Part shown: piece by piece, positions 58,101-64,000 of the stretch
Position numbering within the stretch: the stretch's first letter is position 1
How the letters are laid out: the number at the start of each line of letters is the position of its first letter
Origin: Entonaema liquescens
Lineage: Eukaryota > Ascomycota > Sordariomycetes > Xylariales > Xylariaceae
Assembly: GCA_902805475.1 (NCBI GenBank)
Contig: CADCSX010000001.1
Coordinates: 1,488,001 to 1,552,000, forward strand
DNA: 64,000 nt
Direction of reading: 5' to 3'
Program-made: the position numbers and the translations under genes
The notes under the pieces: generated by a model
Told to the model about the DNA's origin: nothing
The model's database searches: none
What the model saw: the letters and a program-made list of their open reading frames with translations, nothing else

Positions 58101-61100
58101 GATATCCACGCCGTCAACAGTCACTCCGGTCAATCATACCAGCCTAAAATGATTATCGATCTCCCTTCATATCCATTCAATCATTCTAACTCCTATTGGC
58201 TCGAAAGTAGGCTATTCAAGAATCTTCGCCTACGTAAAAGTCCACGCCATGATCTGCTTGGAAACCCTTCCACAGACTGGAATCCACTGGAGCCGAAGTG
58301 GCGATTCACGATACGGGCGTCAGATTTACCATGGATCCTGGACCATAAGGTAATTAACACCCAGACTTAATTGAGGATGTAAAGCTCAGAATGATTGACA
58401 TCGCATAGATTCAAGATACGATTTTATACCCAGCAGCTGGAATGCTAGTCATGGTACTGGAGGGCATTCGAAATCTGACCCAGAATACCCCTGGGGTTTC
58501 CGGATACCGTCTAAGGGACGTCAGCATAATGAGTGCTCTCGTTATACCTCAAACTGACGAAGGGATTGAGGCACAGCTGCACATGCACTCACATGACCAT
58601 CTCCCTTCCAGCAAAAGTCTAACATCCTGGGACTTTTGGATATACTCAGTTCTGGGTGACGAGTGGAAATTGCACTGCGCAGGCCAAGTCTACGCCGAAA
58701 TATCAGCGGTCGCGGTACTCACCTCGGAAACGCCCAATAACCTTACCACACCCCAGGACAGTCTTTTCAACAAGTCTGATGAGCAGCACACACTAAGCAT
58801 TGACTCTGGAGAGTTCTATAAGTTTCTCTATAATCAAGGGGCACACTTCGGCGAGAAGTTCCAACTGCTGAGAAACATATCTGTGAGCGAGAAGAATAAG
58901 GAGGCCACAGCACGCGTCAAGTTCGAAGAGTGGACCAAGCTTGTGGAACAAAACCAGCTAAGCGAACATATTATTCACCCTTCAACACTCGACAGTTTGC
59001 TTCATGTCATCTTTGCTGCTGCGCATGAGGAATGGGAAGCGCTGCCTCCTATGGTGCCCACTCAGTTTGCCGACGTATACGTTTCCCGTTCCCTTTTGGA
59101 AGACACCCCTGAGAATGCAATTCTCCTCCATGGGAAAATGACAAGTCGCGGTCTTTCTTATATGGATGGTAATGTTACAGCCGTAAACAGCGTGACCAAA
59201 GTACCGGTGGTTGTGCTCCAAGGCTGTAGACATACCAGCTTTCATGCCGCCAAACGTCAGGGAAGCGATGGAGACAAGCCGAAGACCCTCTTCCATCAAC
59301 TGGAATGGAAACCAGATATTGACTTACTTTCTCGAGATCAGATAGAAAGATATTGCCAAGAGCAGACACGCGGTATGGATGGTGCTGGTTTGGATTTCGA
59401 AATCGAGACAATCTGTCGCTATTTCATCTCTAAGGCCCTAGAATCCGTCTCCCAATCACCGAACATTACGACTAAGCCACACCTACAAGAATACATAAAA
59501 TGGGCCAAAACCATGGGAAATGAAAGTCTCTCCACTACAGACTTTTCGAAGTGGCCAGAGTTCAGTAACGAGGAGCTGCGGCCTCGTTTGATCGAGGAGT
59601 TCGCGAAGAGCTCAGTTGCCAAGGCTGGTGTCGTAGCTTTCGGAGAGAAATTGGCTGATATCCTCACGGATGAAGTTGATCCACTAGACTTCTTGTTCAA
59701 CAGCGGTATCATCACAGACTTCTACAAGAGTTTGTCGTTCAAATTTACAGCGCATAGACTGGCTGCCTACATGGACCTCGTCGCACATAAGAATTCCGAC
59801 CTCAAAATTATCGAGCTCGGAGCAGGAACCGGCAGTACGACAGGTATCCTCTTGGATACTTTAGCACGACAAGGGGGTCATCTAGGTACCTTACACAGGT
59901 TCACACAATATGACTTCACAGACATTTCACCGAGCTTCTTGGCTAAGGCCCAAGAGAAGTTTTCTAGATATGCGGACTACATGAGGTTCAAAACCCTAGA
60001 TATCGAACGCGATCCTGTAGAACAGGGCTTCGAACCTGGCTCTTACGACGTCGTGATAGCCGCTTCTGTAAGTTATTCACCAAGTCTTTATTGACGCGCT
60101 CTAACGATAGCAGGTGGTTCACGCTACAACGAAGATTGATAACACGCTCGCACAAATAAAGAAGTTACTCAAACCGTAAGAATCCGGAGAAATCAAAGTG
60201 CAGATGTCCATGCTTTAGAACTAACCAATACATAGTGGCGGGCAAATCGTTTTCTCGGAACCTACCAATCTTGAAATGATAGCCATTCCTTATTTCTCAG
60301 CTGTCCTTCCCGGGTGGTGGTTATGTACGTTGACCTATTACGTCGGGGTTCTACAGATGCTAATACTTGTGTCAAGCTTCGGAAACATACAGACCCTCTG
60401 GGCCACTTATGACTAAGGAGACTTGGGGCAATGCTCTACAACGCGCCGGATTTGAAGCTTTACGTGTGGCACTGTCTGATGATACCGAAGAGGAGAATCA
60501 TAGCTTGAGTCTCCTGGTATCCCATGTACCGCCTCTTGCGGTACAGAATGACAATCCATCAGTTGTCATTTTGGCAGAAACGACAGAGCAAACTAATCTA
60601 GCCAAGACGATCCAGAGTCACATTTCCTCCCAGTCCTCGAGTTTATGCGACATAATGTCTATTTATTTATTGCCTTCGACCAACTGGGTGTACGACCTCT
60701 GTATATCCCTGGTCGAATTAGGTACACCTATAATGGACCGGATGAACGAAACTCAGTTTGCAGGGCTCCAACAACTACCAAACGTTTCTCGCAAGATACT
60801 CTGGATTAATGATTCATGCGGGGCAAATGCAGTAAAGCCAGAAGCATACATGATCTCTGGGTTCGGGAAGACTATCACACGAGAAATAACAAACCTTACT
60901 CTTATGCATCTCAATGTCGAGCGGGGAGACCATACAAATGAGAATGTCCAGCGTATTATCGAACAGATTTACAACACACCCACAGAACGTCTGGAAACAG
61001 ACATCTTGGAACAAGACGCCACGATCTACATTCCTAGGGCCATAGAATCACCGCGCCTAAACGAACTTCTTCATACGGAACTTCACGGATCGAAACCCGA

Positions 61101-63420
61101 AACAGTAACAGTCGCTGGGGCGCAGGGCGGCAATGAGAACCCACTAGAACTACGTTTCGTCCCGGGACTACTTGACTCTTTCCATTTTGGTCCGGACGCA
61201 TCGGCGTCACGAGCTCTCCGAGAGGGTGAAGTTGAAGTGTCTGTCGAAGCAACGGGTATCAACTTTAAAGATGTCATGGTAGCTTTGAACCAAGTTGCAG
61301 ACGACCACATTGGCCAGGAGTTCGCAGGCGTGATCACCAAAGTTGGACCAGGTTCTGATGGATCCTTCCATGAAGGAGACAGAGTGTGCGGAATCGCAAA
61401 TGGCAGTTTCCGCACACTTGTTCATGCAAAGCAATCTCATCTCATGAAGGTCCCTGATACGATGCCTTCGACCGAAGCATGCGCCATACCAGTTGCGTTC
61501 GCTACGGCGCAATACGGGCTGCATCATTTAGCACAATTGAAGAAGGGCGAAAGTATACTGATTCATGCCGCAGCGGGAGCTGTTGGCCAGGCGGCTATTC
61601 AAATAGCTCAAAGAGCCGGTGCAGTGATATATATCACTGTCAGCACCCCCGCAAAGAAACAGCTACTAATTGACCGATACGGCCTTGACCCTGCTCATTT
61701 CTTCTCTAGTCGATCTACATTGTTCGCACAGCAAATCATGCAAATAACATCAGGCAGGGGGATCGACGTTGTTCTCAACTCCCTATCCGGTCAGGCTTTG
61801 ATAGAGACATGGAGATGTCTCGCTCCTTTCGGAAGGTTCATTGAAATGGGAAAGCGTGATATTGAGACTTTTAAGAGTCTGCCCATGGAACCTTTTAAGC
61901 GAAACGTTTCATTTTGCTCGCTTGACCTTGCAGTTCTGAGCAAAGCGGATAATGGACTCATAAAGCAGGTTATGCAAGAAGTTGAAGAGCTCCTTTTGAC
62001 CCCGTCGTCGCAGCAGTACACGGCACCGTATCCCTTGACGGCATTCAAGCGTTCCGGATACGAAGAAGCGTTCAGGTTCCTCCAAACTGGACAGCACGTT
62101 GGGAAAGCAGTAGTCGACTGGCAACAAGAGGATACATTACAGGTAAGTCCCAGTTCTCACAAATATCTATTTCACATGCACTAATACATGAATAGGTTAT
62201 TCCAAGAAGCCCGCTCGACTACCGGTTCGATCGCAACGCTACCTATGTCATCGCGGGTGGTCTAGGGGGTATTGGTAGAAATGTTGCGGTATGGATGGCC
62301 CAAAACGGGGCGAGACATCTTATCCTTCTCTCACGATCAGGCGTAAAATCGCCCGCGGCTAAGGAACTGGTATCGAAGTTAGAGAGTGACGGCGTTATAG
62401 TTTATGCGCCGCGCTGCGATGTTTCAGACATTAAAGCCGTTCAGTCTTTCGTCGATTATGCTCAAGCGAACCTGCCTCCTATCAGGGGTTGTATCCAAGG
62501 ATCTATGGTTGTCGAGGTAAGTTAATTCCATTGCCACAATTATAGGTCTAGACATACTCACTATTGTCCAGAATCGAGTATTCCGGGAGTACACCTTGGA
62601 AGATTTCCAGGCTTCTATCGACCCTAAAGTTAAAGGAACCTGGAACCTTCACCATCTCCTTCCGTCTGGGCTAGACTTCTTCGTGATGCTCTCATCGCTT
62701 GCAGGCGTCCACGGAGCGACTTCTCAGAGTAGCTATGCGGCAGCAAGCTCATTTCTCGATGCCTTTGCGAGATTCCGTCATTCATTGGGAGAGCATTGCG
62801 TATCCCTGGACCTTGGAATCGTCGAGAATATCGGTTACATTGCAGAGCGCATCGACATAGCGAAGGCACTGGCCATGACGTACACAGATCATAAGTCTTT
62901 AAGCGAGAAGGAGCTTCATTTCATGCTGAAGTATGCATGCAACCCCCATTTGAAAATAACGAACCCCTGGAATACACAGGTTATCGGCGCGATGTCTACG
63001 CCGGCGTTCGTAAGGCGCAGTGGTATCATTGAGGAGCACGGGTGGATGAGAATGCCAATGTTCCAGCACCTGTACAGAATGGAACAAGATGTGAAATCAG
63101 GCACGACTACTATCCAGGCCAGTCCAGCCAGCACCCGACTCCAATCAGCCAAGTCACTCAAGGAAGCGTCTACTATAATTACGGAATTGATCTCGAAGCG
63201 TCTGGCACGGTCCCTCGCGGTTCCAGTGGAGGATATCGATATCAATAGACCGCCACACGCTTTTGGTGTCGATTCCCTAGTTGCAGTTGAACTACTGCAT
63301 TGGTTCGTGACTGAGCTCCGCTCAGATATCCCCGTGGTGCAGATCCTTGGAAACCTGACTATCGCGCAGCTGGGGCTATTGGCAGCAGAGAAGAGCGAGC
63401 ATGTTACTCACCGTGAGTAA
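55101..63420 (+). CDS. Highly reducing type I polyketide synthase (KS-AT-DH-MeT-ER-KR-ACP)
   Basis: Iterative polyketide synthase, 12 exons: 55101-55295, 55358-55502, 55558-55826, 55872-56465, 56514-57144, 57193-58349, 58409-60067, 60114-60175, 60236-60324, 60377-62142, 62196-62516, 62572-63420. All phases agree; 2578 aa with no frameshift. KS: Cys182 in DTACSSTL, EAHGTGT, NIGHLEAAAG. AT: Ser658 in GHSSGEIAAAY. DH: His996 in DHKIQDTILYPAAG and Asp1192 in HPSTLDSLLH. C-methyltransferase: ELGAGTGS near 1466. ER: GINFKDVMVAL near 1894 and AAAGAVGQAA near 1998. KR: GGLGGIG near 2209 and Tyr2351 in SYAAASSFLDAF. ACP: Ser2531 in GVDSL. No thioesterase or reductase release domain, usual for this class. 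It should make a reduced, possibly alpha-methylated polyketide chain; the product is unknown. Partner enzymes would lie beyond the window. Confidence 0.96.
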
Positions 63421-64000
63421 TTACTAGGAGTTCGGAGAAGACATCTAGAATAGAGGATACAGTCAGTACTAAATGCATACCTAGTAGATATAGAACTTAT
63501 AGTTAGGTCAATAGAATAGTGAGTTGCCAGATCCCATGTCCTTAGGTGCTTGATCTTATGGTAAGCCGCCCTCATATTATAAATCTAAGAGTCTGATTTC
63601 TGGTGATGGTCATCATGAACGTTACTCTAAATAATAGCAATGTCTTTGACTGGTCTGCTGGTGTGCATTCACTCATATGCACGTTGCGACCCATGATCGT
63701 TCGAGGCTCAGCAGCTTCATATCAGTTAACAATGAGGCTAATTTTGTACATGTGCATATAAAGCTTTCGTCTGTTTTGATTGATGATTCGGTTACCTATT
63801 GGCCCTAGAATATGGAATAAAGAGCTTACTCCAAAGTCATCCGTATTAACCGGCATCAGGTTAGCCGGTTACCATGTTTCAAACCCCTTTATGTCAGCCG
63901 TACGAGCGAGCATTACCACTGTGACATAGCCATAAGTAGTATAGGTTGCATTGAACGATGGCAACTTTGGTGGATAGTGTCCAATAAACGGCTAGACTAT
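63421..64000. other. PKS 3' flank to window edge
   Basis: 580 bp with no recognised gene. Expected to hold the PKS 3' untranslated region and intergenic DNA before the next cluster gene. Confidence 0.5.

Overview
The window is nuclear DNA of a filamentous ascomycete, most likely a Sordariomycete with a wood- or litter-decay lifestyle. The reasons are short introns (about 43-164 bp) with GT..AG ends and CTAAC-like branch points, fungal-only families (RTA1, DUF3176, Pth11-like), a secreted class II-type peroxidase, an AA9 lytic polysaccharide monooxygenase, a highly reducing polyketide synthase, and a block decayed by a RIP-like process. Gene models were built by hand from splice signals and reading-frame continuity. 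No similarity search was run, so family names come from recognised motifs.

Layout. 1-839: 3' end of an RTA1-like membrane protein (+). 1342-3821: AP-3 beta adaptin (-), with one apparent single-base frameshift. 4303-5091: unrecognised protein (+). 5273-6722: kinetochore protein NUF2 (-). 6723-11253: 4.5 kb with no gene, only simple tandem repeats. 11254-13656: large disordered basic protein (+). 15822-16552: thioredoxin with a mitochondrial-type presequence and an internal start (+). 16945-17168: an intact 224-bp TA-flanked MITE. 21349-22431: secreted heme peroxidase (+). 22876-24572: kinesin-14-like gene broken by several frameshifts (-). 25175-26097: GNAT acetyltransferase (-). 26562-28376: amino-acid permease (-). 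29362-31414: DUF3176 membrane protein (+). 32105-33401 (-) and 33784-35566 (+): a divergent pair, a C-terminally anchored protein and a trypsin-like-fold protein. 36648-37558: AA9 LPMO (-). 38754-39947: SET-domain protein (+). 40798-41775: unrecognised protein (+). 43299-44402: alpha/beta hydrolase (-).

44.9-52.4 kb is a block of extreme AT content. It resolves into one decayed LTR retrotransposon (45174-52432). It has 145-bp direct terminal repeats that differ almost only by transitions, termini TA..TA (expected from TG..CA after C-to-T and G-to-A change) and a 5-bp target duplication ATGTT. The block separates the housekeeping and degradative genes on the left from a secondary-metabolism locus on the right: a Pth11-like 7-TM protein (52963-54290, -) divergent from a complete 12-exon highly reducing PKS (55101-63420, +; KS-AT-DH-MeT-ER-KR-ACP, about 2578 aa). 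The window ends 580 bp after the PKS, so the rest of any cluster is outside it.

Functionally this is a mosaic, not one pathway. Trafficking, mitosis and redox housekeeping genes sit beside secreted oxidoreductases for plant polymer attack, transporters and signalling membrane proteins, and an accessory polyketide locus next to heavily mutated transposon DNA. No tRNA, rRNA or CRISPR structure was seen.
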